A program made the position numbers and the translations under genes. Below, one piece after another: positions 24,648-32,516 of a DNA stretch of 40,495 nt (position 1 is its first letter; the number at the start of each line of letters is the position of its first letter). Under the pieces are notes generated by a model, which was not told the DNA's origin, searched no databases, and saw only the letters and a list, made by a program, of their open reading frames with translations. The stretch lies in the NCBI GenBank assembly GCA_035524895.1, contig DATLFI010000386.1, positions 1 to 40,495 of the forward strand, given 5' to 3'. This DNA is from DATLFI01 sp035524895 (GTDB lineage: Bacteria > Acidobacteriota > Thermoanaerobaculia > Multivoradales > Multivoraceae).

Positions 24648-24915
24648 GAGCGTCTCTTCGCGAACCCACGACGTCGGCGAGCCTTCCGACCGGTCGGTCG
24701 GAGTGTGGCCCGAAGCGTTGACCCGCCGGCGGGACGACGCAAGAATTCCCCGTCCCCCACACTGGCCCCCCACCGTCTTCGACGTCGTCGGCTCCCTTAT
24801 GGAGCCGCCCTCCTGGGGCCAGTACACTCAGCCAGCCTGAATCCCTCGCTCGGGTGCCGCCCGTCGGCTCCGAGTGCGCGCGCGGAGGCGCGGCTCTCGC
24901 CGCTGGAGGCGTTTC
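24648..24915 (+). promoter_or_regulatory. Upstream region of the pnt operon: candidate promoter, palindrome and hairpin
   Basis: In this 268-bp gap I see a 12-bp perfect palindrome ccgaccggtcgg (24686-24697), a candidate sigma-70 promoter ttgacc (24718-24723), 17 nt, aagaat (24741-24746), and a 7-bp stem-loop cggctcc/ggagccg (24789-24807) downstream of it in the presumed leader. The palindrome just upstream of -35 could be an operator. GGAGG at 24905-24909 serves the GTG at 24916. Confidence 0.4.
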
Positions 24916-26136
24916 GTGAAGATCGCGGTACTCAAGGAGTCCCTGCCGGGAGAGCGGCGCGTTGCCCTGCTGCCTGGCAACGTCACTCGCCTCGCCCGCC
25001 TCGGCTACGAGGTGCTGGTCGAGTCTCACGCGGGCGTTGGTTCGGGCATCGCGGACCAGGAGTACTCGGCCGTCGAGGCCGGCCTTGGCAGTCGTAGCGA
25101 GATCCTCCGCGCCGCCGACCTGGTGCTCCAGGTGCGTGGCCTCGGCGCCAACCCCGATTCCGGCAGGATCGACCTCGACCTCCTGAGGCCGGGCCACACG
25201 CTGGTCGGGATGCACGAGCCGCTGTGGCGCCCAGAGGCGGTGCGCGACCTCGCCGCGCGCGGCGTCACCGTGCTCGCTCTCGAGACGATCCCTCGCATCA
25301 CGCGCGCCCAGACCATGGACGTGCTGTCCTCGATGGCCACGCTGGCGGGCTACGGCGCGGTGGTTCTCGCCGCGCGGCGGCTGACCAAGATCTTCCCGAT
25401 GTTGATGACCGCTGCCGGCACCATCGCGCCGACCAAGGTGCTGGTGCTGGGCGCAGGGGTGGCGGGCCTGCAGGCGATCGCGACGGCACGCCGAATGGGC
25501 GCGGTGGTGGTCGGCTACGACATCCGGCCGGCGGCCATGGAGCAGATTCGCAGCCTCGGCGCCAAGGTCGTCGAGATTCCGGAGGCCACACCGGCCGCGG
25601 CCGAGGATCGCGGCGGCTACGCCCGCGAGCAGGACGAAGACCAGCAACGCCGCCAGCGCGAAGCGCTCGCCGCCGCCGTGGCCGAGAGCGACGTCGTGAT
25701 CACGACGGCGGCTGTTCCCGGCGCCCGCTCGCCGCTCCTGCTGACACGAGAGATGGTCGAGCGCATGCGCCCGGGGTCGGTGGTCGTCGACCTCGCCGCG
25801 GAGCGCGGCGGCAACTGCGAGCTGACCGAGGCGGACGACGAGGTCGAGCACCGGGGCATCCTGGTGCTCGGACCCACCGACCTGCCCTCGCGCTACGCGC
25901 GCCACGCCAGCCAGATGTTCGGCAACAACGTCACCGCGCTGCTCACGCATCTCACCAAGGACGGAACGTGGACACTCGACCCAGCCGACGAGATCGCGCG
26001 TGAGGTGACCGTGGCACTCAACGGCGAGGTCACCCACCCGCGGGTGCGGGAGAAGCTCGGGCTGGCGCCGCTCGAGGTGGCCGCCCAACCGGCTCCGAGC
26101 GGCGACGCGACGGCTCCTGGAGGAATCGCACCGTGA
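24916..26136 (+). CDS. pntA1: Proton-translocating NAD(P)+ transhydrogenase, subunit alpha part 1
   Basis: A 406-residue soluble subunit (dI) that binds NAD(H). GTG 24916 is chosen because VKIAVLKESLPGERRVALLP is the conserved N-terminus and GGAGG lies ~6 nt before it; the longer frame adds only Arg-rich sequence. The Rossmann loop VLVLGAGVAGLQAIATARRMGA (GAGVAG ~179-184), the RITRAQTMDVLSSMA segment, the mobile-loop region near DRGGYAREQDEDQQRRQREAL and the ending VTVALNGEVTHPRV are all present. This is the split form, as in Rhodospirillum rubrum, in which dI is a separate chain. Its stop overlaps pntA2 by 4 nt (GTGA). The complex couples hydride transfer from NADH to NADP+ with proton entry, supplying NADPH. 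Confidence 0.96.
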   Translation: MKIAVLKESLPGERRVALLPGNVTRLARLGYEVLVESHAGVGSGIADQEYSAVEAGLGSRSEILRAADLVLQVRGLGANPDSGRIDLDLLRPGHTLVGMHEPLWRPEAVRDLAARGVTVLALETIPRITRAQTMDVLSSMATLAGYGAVVLAARRLTKIFPMLMTAAGTIAPTKVLVLGAGVAGLQAIATARRMGAVVVGYDIRPAAMEQIRSLGAKVVEIPEATPAAAEDRGGYAREQDEDQQRRQREALAAAVAESDVVITTAAVPGARSPLLLTREMVERMRPGSVVVDLAAERGGNCELTEADDEVEHRGILVLGPTDLPSRYARHASQMFGNNVTALLTHLTKDGTWTLDPADEIAREVTVALNGEVTHPRVREKLGLAPLEVAAQPAPSGDATAPGGIAP

Positions 26137-26411
26137 CGTTCCTGGTCGCCTTCACGTTGTTCGTGCTCGCCATCTTCCTCGGCGTCGAGCTGATCACCAA
26201 GGTCCCCCCGACGCTACACACGCCTCTGATGTCCGGGTCCAACGCGATCTCGGGCATCACGGTGGTGGGTGCGGTGCTGGCTGCCGGCGCGGGACACGGC
26301 ACCTTCACCCAGGTGCTCGGCTTCTTCGCCGTTGCCCTTGCGACCGTGAACGTCGTCGGGGGCTTCCTGGTCACCCACCGCATGCTCGGCATGTTCCGCA
26401 GGAAGGGCTGA
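26133..26411 (+). CDS. pntA2: NAD(P)+ transhydrogenase, subunit alpha part 2 (membrane)
   Basis: A 92-residue membrane subunit with three hydrophobic helices: FLVAFTLFVLAIFLGVELI, ISGITVVGAVLAAGAG and VLGFFAVALATVNVVGGFLVTHRML. The motif KVPPTLHTPLMSGSNAISGI is diagnostic of the PntA C-terminal membrane domain. GTG start inside the pntA1 stop (4-nt overlap) implies coupled synthesis. It forms part of the proton channel domain dII with PntB. Confidence 0.96.
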   Translation: MTFLVAFTLFVLAIFLGVELITKVPPTLHTPLMSGSNAISGITVVGAVLAAGAGHGTFTQVLGFFAVALATVNVVGGFLVTHRMLGMFRRKG

Positions 26412-26414
26412 TCG

Positions 26415-27797
26415 GTGTCGCCGTTCGCCGGAATCGGCTACCTCGTCGCCGCCGTTCTCTTCATCCTCGGGCTCAAGGGACTCGGCCACCCGCGCACGGC
26501 GGTGCGCGGCAACCTCTTGGGCTCGCTCGGCATGCTGATCGCGGTGGTGGTGACGCTGCTCGAGCAGTCGATCGTCGACTATCGCGCCGTCGTCGCTGGT
26601 CTCCTGGTCGGCGCGATCGCTGGCGCGCTCCTGGCGCAGCTCGTGCGCATGACCGCGATGCCGCAGATGGTGGCGCTGCTCAACGGCTTCGGTGGCGTCG
26701 CCTCGGTGCTGGTGGCGATCGCGACGTTGTTGCAGGAGCGCGACGCCGGACGCCTGATGCTCCAGACATCCATCGCCGCGTCCGCTTCGGTGCTGATCGG
26801 CGCGGTGACATTCACCGGCAGCCTGATCGCCTTCGCCAAGCTCCAGGAGCTGATGAGCGGGCGCTCGATCGGCTTCCGCGGCATCCAGGCGTTCAACGCC
26901 CTCCTGCTGCTCGGAGGCATCGGGTTCGGCGCGCTGCTCGCGAGCAACCCGGACGCCGAGATCTGGCTGTGGGGCCTGGTCTTGGTCGCCGGCCTGCTCG
27001 GGCTGTTGCTCGTGCTGCCGGTCGGCGGTGCCGACATGCCCGTGGTGATCGCGTTGCTCAACTCCTACTCGGGCCTCGCTGCGGCGGCGACCGGCTTCGT
27101 GCTCTCGAACAGCCTGCTGATCATCGCCGGGTCGCTCGTGGGCGCGAGCGGACTGATCCTCACCCGCATCATGTGCCGGGCGATGAACCGCTCGCTCGCC
27201 AACGTGCTGGTAGGGGGAGGCACGGCCTCGGGGCCTGCAGCCGATGCCGACTCGGTCTATGCCGGCAAGATCAAATCGGCGGGGCCCGACGAGATCGCGA
27301 TGCTGCTCGAATCGGCACAGCGGGTAGTGATCGTGCCCGGCTACGGCCTCGCAGTGGCGCAGGCGCAACACGCGGTGCGCGACCTGACCAACACACTCGA
27401 GGCCAGGGGCGTCGAGGTCGAGTTCGCGATCCATCCGGTCGCCGGGCGCATGCCCGGACACATGAACGTGCTGTTGGCCGAGGCCGAGATCCCGTACGAG
27501 AAGCTCAAGGAGATGGACGAGATCAACCCCTCGTTCGCGCAGGTCGACGTCGTGATCGTGCTGGGTGCCAACGACGTGGTGAATCCACTCGCGCGCACCG
27601 ATCCGCAGAGCCCGATCGCCGGCATGCCCATCCTCGACGTAGACAAGGCGCGCACCGTGGTGGTGGTCAAGCGCTCCCTGTCTCCCGGCTTCGCGGGCAT
27701 CCCCAACCCGCTGTTCGCCGCCGACAACTGCCTGATGTACTTCGCCGACGGCAAGAAGGCCGTGATCGACCTCAATCAGGCGTTGAAGAACGTCTGA
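26415..27797 (+). CDS. pntB: NAD(P)+ transhydrogenase, subunit beta
   Basis: A 460-residue protein starting at GTG 26415, 3 nt after pntA2. The first ~270 residues have eight or more membrane helices of domain dII, with PQMVALLNGFGGVAS and VVIALLNSYSGLAAAATGFVL typical of the family. The soluble C-terminal dIII binds NADP(H): VVIVPGYGLAVAQAQHAVRDL, FAIHPVAGRMPGHMNVLLAEA, VIVLGANDVVNPLARTDPQSPIAGMPIL and the KRSLSPGFAGIPNPLF end. All three Pnt genes are complete, so a working enzyme is expected. A hairpin lies in the gap after the stop. Confidence 0.97.
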   Translation: MSPFAGIGYLVAAVLFILGLKGLGHPRTAVRGNLLGSLGMLIAVVVTLLEQSIVDYRAVVAGLLVGAIAGALLAQLVRMTAMPQMVALLNGFGGVASVLVAIATLLQERDAGRLMLQTSIAASASVLIGAVTFTGSLIAFAKLQELMSGRSIGFRGIQAFNALLLLGGIGFGALLASNPDAEIWLWGLVLVAGLLGLLLVLPVGGADMPVVIALLNSYSGLAAAATGFVLSNSLLIIAGSLVGASGLILTRIMCRAMNRSLANVLVGGGTASGPAADADSVYAGKIKSAGPDEIAMLLESAQRVVIVPGYGLAVAQAQHAVRDLTNTLEARGVEVEFAIHPVAGRMPGHMNVLLAEAEIPYEKLKEMDEINPSFAQVDVVIVLGANDVVNPLARTDPQSPIAGMPILDVDKARTVVVVKRSLSPGFAGIPNPLFAADNCLMYFADGKKAVIDLNQALKNV

Positions 27798-27814
27798 CGG
27801 CCGAGCTACCGCGC

Positions 27815-27832
27815 AGGGAGGGCGCGCTCCCT
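27815..27832. terminator. GC hairpin between pntB and the convergent methyltransferase gene
   Basis: agggag (27815-27820) pairs with ctccct (27827-27832) around a 6-nt loop, in the 54-bp space between two convergent stops. No T-tract; terminator role is an inference from position. Confidence 0.3.
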
Positions 27833-27851
27833 CCGCTCAGAAAGAGTAGCT

Positions 27852-28472
27852 TCACGACGTTGGCCGCGCGACGCCCCACACGTTCCATGTGGCGGGCCGC
27901 CAGCCCGGCAGGTACATGGCCGAGGGCTCCTCGACGCTGAAGCCGCCCGCGGCGAGCAAAGCGGGGACATCCCGGTTGAGATGGCAGCCGCCCGCGAAGC
28001 GCCGCCAGAGCGGAGTCACTCGGTCCTGCCACTTGCGCACCGCGGGATCGGGCGCGGCGCCGTGCTCGCAGAACAGGAGCTGCCCGCTGGGGCGCAGCAC
28101 CCGCCGGATCTCGCACAGCGCCGCGTGTGGCTCGGGCACGGTGCACAGCGTGTAGGTGAGCAGCACGGCGTCCACAGCCGCGTCCGGGAGCGGTATGCGC
28201 TCGGCTCCCGCCTCGAGCAGCTCCACGTCGCGCCCCAGCGCACGGGCGCGCCGCGCCGCAAGCACCAGCATCTCCGGCGACGGATCGATGGCGACCAGGC
28301 GCCGAACGCGGGAGGGATCGTAGTGCTCCAGGTTGTGCCCGGGTCCGATGCCGACCTCCAGCACCTCGCCTTGGGCCTGCGGCACGACCTTGCGCCGCTG
28401 GCGATCGACCACGGTCAGCCCGCACGCCCAGTCGATCAGGCGGGGCAGTACGCGACGCTCGTAGAAGCCCAT
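27852..28472 (-). CDS. Class I SAM-dependent methyltransferase
   Basis: A 206-residue cytoplasmic enzyme. ATG 28472 is chosen for its strong upstream agaggagg; the longer frame reaches back over the end of pfkA with low-complexity sequence. Motif I is VLEVGIGPGHNLEHYD (~36-51), followed by LVAIDPSPEMLVLAARRA (acidic ribose ligand), AERIPLPDAAVDAVLLTYTLCTVP and the post-motif LRPSGQLLFCEHGAAP. The overall pattern resembles METTL7/ubiE-like small-molecule methyltransferases; substrate is unknown. It lies 83 nt downstream of pfkA on the same strand and may be read from the same transcript. Confidence 0.88.
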   Translation of the reverse strand: MGFYERRVLPRLIDWACGLTVVDRQRRKVVPQAQGEVLEVGIGPGHNLEHYDPSRVRRLVAIDPSPEMLVLAARRARALGRDVELLEAGAERIPLPDAAVDAVLLTYTLCTVPEPHAALCEIRRVLRPSGQLLFCEHGAAPDPAVRKWQDRVTPLWRRFAGGCHLNRDVPALLAAGGFSVEEPSAMYLPGWRPATWNVWGVARPTS

Positions 28473-28555
28473 GGACCTGCGACCTCCTCTGCGATGTCCT
28501 GAAAAACCACTCCCGGACGGAGCTCCCTTGGAGGGGCGCTCCGGAAGAACCGCCC

Positions 28556-29668
28556 TCAATCGCCCAGGCAGATGCCAAGATCACGGGCGGTGCACACGGT
28601 GTCGCTGTCGAGCGGCACGCGCTTCATCCTGCCCATCACCTGCGCTAGCGGCACGGTCACGACATCAGGGGGATCGAGCGCCACCATCACGTCGAACAGG
28701 CCCGCCTCGACGGTGCGGACCGCGGCGGCCCCGAAACGCAGCGACAACAACCGGTCGAGCGCAGTGGGCTGGCCGCCGCGCTGCAGGTGGCCGAGCACCA
28801 CGCAGCGCGCCTCCTTGCCCGTGGCCTCGGCGATGCGACCGGTCACCAGCTCGCCGATGCCGCCGAGCTTCTCGACGCGGCCGGCGGTGGCCGTGGCCTG
28901 CACCACGCGTTCACCATCCACCGGTAGCGCGCCCTCGGCCACCACCACGATGCTGAAACGCTTCCCGCTACGCTCGCGCTCGCGTACCTTCTCGAACACT
29001 CGCTCCCAGTGGAACGGGATCTCCGGGAGCAGGATCACGTCGGCGGTGCCGCCGACTCCGGCGTGGAGCGCGATCCATCCGGCGTAGCGGCCCATCACCT
29101 CCACCACCATCACCCGCCGGTGCGCGTCGGCGGTGGAGTGCAGCCGGTCGATGGCTTCCGTCGCGACCGACACCGCCGTGTCGAAACCAAACGCGACCAC
29201 CGTGCCTTCGAGGTCGTTGTCGATGGTCTTGGGCACTCCGACCACCGGCACTCCGTGCTCCGCCAAACGATGGGTGAGCCTCATCGTGCCGTCGCCGCCA
29301 ATGACGATCAACGCGTCGAGCCGGAGCGTGCGGAACCCAGCCACCGCATCGCCGATGCGATCGACCGTGCGCTCGACCCCACCGGCGTCGACCACCCGCT
29401 GCAGGAACGGGTCGCCGCCGCTCTGGGTGCCCAGGATGGTGCCGCCGATGTGGGTGATGCCCCGGACCGCGGCGCCGTCGAGCATCCTCGTGCCCTGCGG
29501 GTCGAAGAGCCCCTCGAAGCAGTCCTGGAGCCCGACCACCTCCCAGCCGCGCCGGAGCGCCGCGAGGGTGGCGGCGCGGATGACCGCATTCAGGCCTGGC
29601 GCGTCACCGCCGCCGGTCGCGAGACCGATGCGGCGGATGGCGGGCACGGCGGACGTGATCTCTGCCAC
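28556..29668 (-). CDS. pfkA: 6-phosphofructokinase, group III (mixed-signature) type
   Basis: A 370-residue enzyme phosphorylating fructose 6-phosphate to the 1,6-bisphosphate. Visible: GGGDAPGLN (19-27), IGGDGTMR (123-130), catalytic PKTIDND (146-152), the MGRYAGWIAL substrate motif and LGHLQRGGQPTALDR. In classical studies of the family Gly at the GGDG(S/T) position goes with ATP and Asp with pyrophosphate, while PGTIDND marks ATP enzymes and PKTIDND marks pyrophosphate enzymes. Here Gly is combined with Lys147, the group III combination known from actinobacterial ATP-PFKs, so ATP is the likelier donor. GTG 29668 has no Shine-Dalgarno but TACACT lies 6 nt before it. Enolase is divergent across a 140-bp gap. 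Confidence 0.94.
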   Translation of the reverse strand: MAEITSAVPAIRRIGLATGGGDAPGLNAVIRAATLAALRRGWEVVGLQDCFEGLFDPQGTRMLDGAAVRGITHIGGTILGTQSGGDPFLQRVVDAGGVERTVDRIGDAVAGFRTLRLDALIVIGGDGTMRLTHRLAEHGVPVVGVPKTIDNDLEGTVVAFGFDTAVSVATEAIDRLHSTADAHRRVMVVEVMGRYAGWIALHAGVGGTADVILLPEIPFHWERVFEKVRERERSGKRFSIVVVAEGALPVDGERVVQATATAGRVEKLGGIGELVTGRIAEATGKEARCVVLGHLQRGGQPTALDRLLSLRFGAAAVRTVEAGLFDVMVALDPPDVVTVPLAQVMGRMKRVPLDSDTVCTARDLGICLGD

Positions 29669-29680
29669 CCAGGCAGTGTA
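29666..29680 (-). promoter_or_regulatory. Candidate -10 element for pfkA (leaderless spacing)
   Basis: Minus-strand TACACT (29680-29675), then gcctgg, then GTG 29668. The spacing places the expected transcription start at the start codon. No clear -35. Confidence 0.45.
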
Positions 29681-29720
29681 ACGGAGGGGTACCCGTCCGC
29701 AGCGAGGCCCTGTCCTCCCA

Positions 29721-29750
29721 GACTGCCGCCGACTGCCGCCGACTCCCGCC
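29721..29750. repeat. Three 10-bp tandem repeats in the pfkA-eno divergent promoter region
   Basis: gactgccgcc at 29721-29730 and 29731-29740, then gactcccgcc at 29741-29750 (one mismatch). The 10-bp period matches one turn of the helix. On the + strand TATCCT (29772-29777) is a possible -10 for eno, 31 nt before its ATG. Confidence 0.7.
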
Positions 29751-29808
29751 CGCCCCCAGTCCGAAGTCCGCTATCCTCTCCACCGCCTCGTCCGAGCGGA
29801 ACCACTCG

Positions 29809-31098
29809 ATGTCCACCGCCATCGTAGAGATCTACGGCCGCGAGATTCTCGACAGTCGCGGCAACCCCACCGTCGAGGTCGATGTCGAGCTCGAGGACGG
29901 ATCGGTGGGTCGTGCCGCGGTCCCGAGCGGCGCCTCGACGGGGACGCACGAGGCGATCGAGCTGCGCGACGGCGGCAAGCGCTACGGCGGAAAGGGCACG
30001 CAGCGCGCGGTCTCGAACCTCGACGAGATCGCCGAAGAGCTGCGCGGGCACGACGCATCAGACCAGTTCGGGCTCGACGAGACCTTGATCGCTCTCGACG
30101 GCACCGAGGGCAAGTCCCGGCTCGGCGCGAACGCGATTCTCGGAGTCAGTCTCGCCGCCGCTCGGGCCGCGGCAGGGGCCGTCGGCCTGCCGCTCTATCG
30201 ACACCTCGGCGGGATCGCGGCGCACGTGCTGCCGGTGCCCATGCTCAACATCCTCAACGGCGGCAAGCACGCCACGGGCAGCGCCGACTTCCAGGAGTTC
30301 ATGGTGATGCCGGTGGGGGCCGAGACCTTCGCCGAGGGCTTGCGCTGGGGCGCCGAGATCTACCACACCCTCGGGAAGCTGCTCCACGATCGCGGTCTCG
30401 CGACTACGGTGGGCGACGAGGGCGGCTTCGCGCCAGCGCTCGGCGGCAACGTCGAGGCCGTGGAGCTGATCCTGCGCGCGATCGAGCGCGCCGGGTATCG
30501 CCCGCACACCGACGTCGTGCTGGCGCTCGACCCGGCCACCAGCGAGATCTACGACGCCAAGACCGGCCGGTACCGGCTGGCCATCGAGAATCGCGAGCTC
30601 GAGAGCGCCGAGCTGGCCGAGCTGTGGGCGGACTGGGCAGCCCGATTCCCCATCGCGAGCATCGAAGACGGCATGGCCGAGGATGACTGGGCAGGTTGGT
30701 GCACCCTCGAGCAGCGGATCGGTGACCGCGTGCAGCTCGTGGGCGACGACCTGCTGGTGACCAACATCGACCGCATCGACAAGGCGATCGCCGAACGTGC
30801 CTGCAACGCCCTGCTGTGCAAGGTCAACCAGATCGGCACGCTCACCGAGGCGCTGCGCGCGATCGAGAGGAGCCGGGCCGCGGGCTGGGGCGTGGTGATG
30901 AGCCATCGCTCCGGCGAAACCGAGGACACCACCATCGCCGACCTCGCCGTGGCTTTCAACACCGGACAGATCAAGACCGGCGCGCCGGCGCGCTCCGATC
31001 GCGTCGCAAAGTACAACCAGCTCCTGAGGATCGAGGAAGAGCTGGGTGAGGCGGCGTGGTACCCGGGGGCCGAGGCGTTGGCACGGCCGCGGCGCTGA
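29809..31098 (+). CDS. eno: Enolase
   Basis: A 429-residue protein, the usual length, converting 2-phosphoglycerate to phosphoenolpyruvate. ATG 29809 begins STAIVEIYGREILDSRGNPTVEVDV, the conserved N-terminus with SGASTG (mobile loop S-G-A) soon after. Further landmarks: VGDEGGFAPAL, magnesium ligands in VLALDPATSEIYD, SIEDGMAEDDWAGW and GDDLLVTN, catalytic Lys in LLCKVNQIGTLTEAL, and VVMSHRSGETEDTTIADLAVAF. NGGKHATGSADFQEFMVMPVGA lacks the Asn common after HA but keeps the catalytic DFQEF. Complete and surely functional. It ends 16 nt from the convergent glycerate kinase gene. The ribosome binding site is weak (cggaacc). Confidence 0.98.
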   Translation: MSTAIVEIYGREILDSRGNPTVEVDVELEDGSVGRAAVPSGASTGTHEAIELRDGGKRYGGKGTQRAVSNLDEIAEELRGHDASDQFGLDETLIALDGTEGKSRLGANAILGVSLAAARAAAGAVGLPLYRHLGGIAAHVLPVPMLNILNGGKHATGSADFQEFMVMPVGAETFAEGLRWGAEIYHTLGKLLHDRGLATTVGDEGGFAPALGGNVEAVELILRAIERAGYRPHTDVVLALDPATSEIYDAKTGRYRLAIENRELESAELAELWADWAARFPIASIEDGMAEDDWAGWCTLEQRIGDRVQLVGDDLLVTNIDRIDKAIAERACNALLCKVNQIGTLTEALRAIERSRAAGWGVVMSHRSGETEDTTIADLAVAFNTGQIKTGAPARSDRVAKYNQLLRIEEELGEAAWYPGAEALARPRR

Positions 31099-31114
31099 GA
31101 CGCTCCGCCCCGGC

Positions 31115-32515
31115 TCAGCCCGGCTGCACCAGCAGCACCTGCAGGTCTGCGACGTTGGTGCCAGTAGGACCCGTGCGCAGCAGGTCGCCGGCGGCGGCGA
31201 GCGCGCGATAGCTGTCGTTGTCGGCGAGCGCTGCGGCGGGATCGACGCCGGCTGCCCGGCAACGCTGGAGCGATGCGTGGTCGACCAGCGCACCGGCCGC
31301 GTCGGTCGGTCCGTCGACTCCGTCGGTTCCGGCGCTGAGGAAGCACCAAGGACGGCCCGCCAGCCTCTCCGACTCACGCTCGGCCAGGAGCGCGAAGGCC
31401 AGCGCGAGCTCTTGGTTGCGGCCCCCCCGGCCGACGCCGCGGACGGTCACGGTGGTCTCGCCCCCGCTCACCCGGGCCACGCGCCTCGGCGGGCCGGGTG
31501 AGAGCGCAAGGATCCATTGCTCCGCGGCATCCCGAGCCTCTCCGACGACGGGCCGCTCTTCGCGCGCCACCTCGAACCCGGCGCGCTCGGCCTCGGCTGC
31601 CATCGCCGCCACACTGCACGCGTTGGTCGCCACCACCTGATGTCGGATGGCCAGGAACGCTACGTCTCCCGGCTTTGGAGTCTCCGCGATCTGACCTCGA
31701 GCGCCCCGCCGAAGGCGCTCGCGCACCGCTTCGGGAGCCTGCTCGTAGACGCCGTGACGAAGCAGCACGGCCTCGGCCTCGGCGAAGGTGGAAGGGTCGG
31801 GGTACCACGGGCCGCTCCCGATCACAGACAGGTCGTCGTCCGGCACGTCCGAGAGCACCAGCACTGTTGCCGGCCGCGGCGCCACGAGACGCGCGAGCCC
31901 CCCACCCTTGAGGCGCGACAGGTGTTTGCGCACGGCGTTGAGCTCGCCGATCGATGCCCCGGCGCGTAGCAGCAGCTCGGTGACCCGAACCTTGTCGGCG
32001 AGCGTGATGTTCTTGGTCGGCGCCGCGAGCAGCGCAGAGGCGCCGCCCGAGAGCAGGGCCAAGAAGCGCTCGGCTCCGCCTGCATCGGATGGCGTCGCCG
32101 CGCACCGCTCGAAGGCCCGAGCCGCTAGCTGGCTGCCTCGATCCGGCAGAGGATGGCTGCCGCGGCGCCATACCAGCGGCCAGGAGCGCAGCTCGACCGG
32201 CACCGGCTGCCGGTCCCCACCGCTGCGCCGGGACGCCGCTAGTGCCTTCGGCTCCACGACCACTCCGGCCACGGGTGCAACTGAGAGAACGGACCGCGCG
32301 CCCAGCGCCATGCCACGCGCCGCCTTTCCGACGGCGAGGAGCGCCCAGCGGTCCTCTGCGAACAACGCGTCCGCGTCGTTGGAGCGCAGGCAACTACGCA
32401 CCGACTCGACAGGATCCGCCGCTTGCAGCCCGGCGCGGAAGACCCCCAGCGCGACCTGCCGCAGCGCGGGAATCGACGTGTACGACCCGGTAGGAGTGGG
32501 CAAGGCGCCGCTCAC
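31115..32515 (-). CDS. Glycerate 2-kinase (GckA/MOFRL family)
   Basis: A 466-residue cytoplasmic kinase forming 2-phosphoglycerate from glycerate and ATP, feeding the enolase encoded next door. The N-terminal DUF4147 domain shows VGKAARGMALGA, RGSHPLPDRGSQLAARA, LLSGGASALLAAPTKNITLADK and NAVRKHLSRLKGGGLA; the C-terminal MOFRL domain shows RVSGGETTVTVRGVGRGGRNQELALAFAL and SAGTDGVDGPTDAAGALVD. All conserved parts are present. The start is GTG 32515, with only a weak ribosome binding site (ttaggGTG); the inverted-repeat element ends two bases upstream, so the element edge provides the leader and perhaps replaced the original promoter. Glycerate could come from glyoxylate or hydroxypyruvate metabolism. 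Confidence 0.93.
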   Translation of the reverse strand: MSGALPTPTGSYTSIPALRQVALGVFRAGLQAADPVESVRSCLRSNDADALFAEDRWALLAVGKAARGMALGARSVLSVAPVAGVVVEPKALAASRRSGGDRQPVPVELRSWPLVWRRGSHPLPDRGSQLAARAFERCAATPSDAGGAERFLALLSGGASALLAAPTKNITLADKVRVTELLLRAGASIGELNAVRKHLSRLKGGGLARLVAPRPATVLVLSDVPDDDLSVIGSGPWYPDPSTFAEAEAVLLRHGVYEQAPEAVRERLRRGARGQIAETPKPGDVAFLAIRHQVVATNACSVAAMAAEAERAGFEVAREERPVVGEARDAAEQWILALSPGPPRRVARVSGGETTVTVRGVGRGGRNQELALAFALLAERESERLAGRPWCFLSAGTDGVDGPTDAAGALVDHASLQRCRAAGVDPAAALADNDSYRALAAAGDLLRTGPTGTNVADLQVLLVQPG

Positions 32516-32516
32516 C

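Noticed and set aside
28556..29668. Naming the PFK as pyrophosphate-dependent from PKTIDND
   Set aside because: The GGDGT glycine is of ATP type; the mixed pair marks group III, where ATP use is documented, so the donor is left open.
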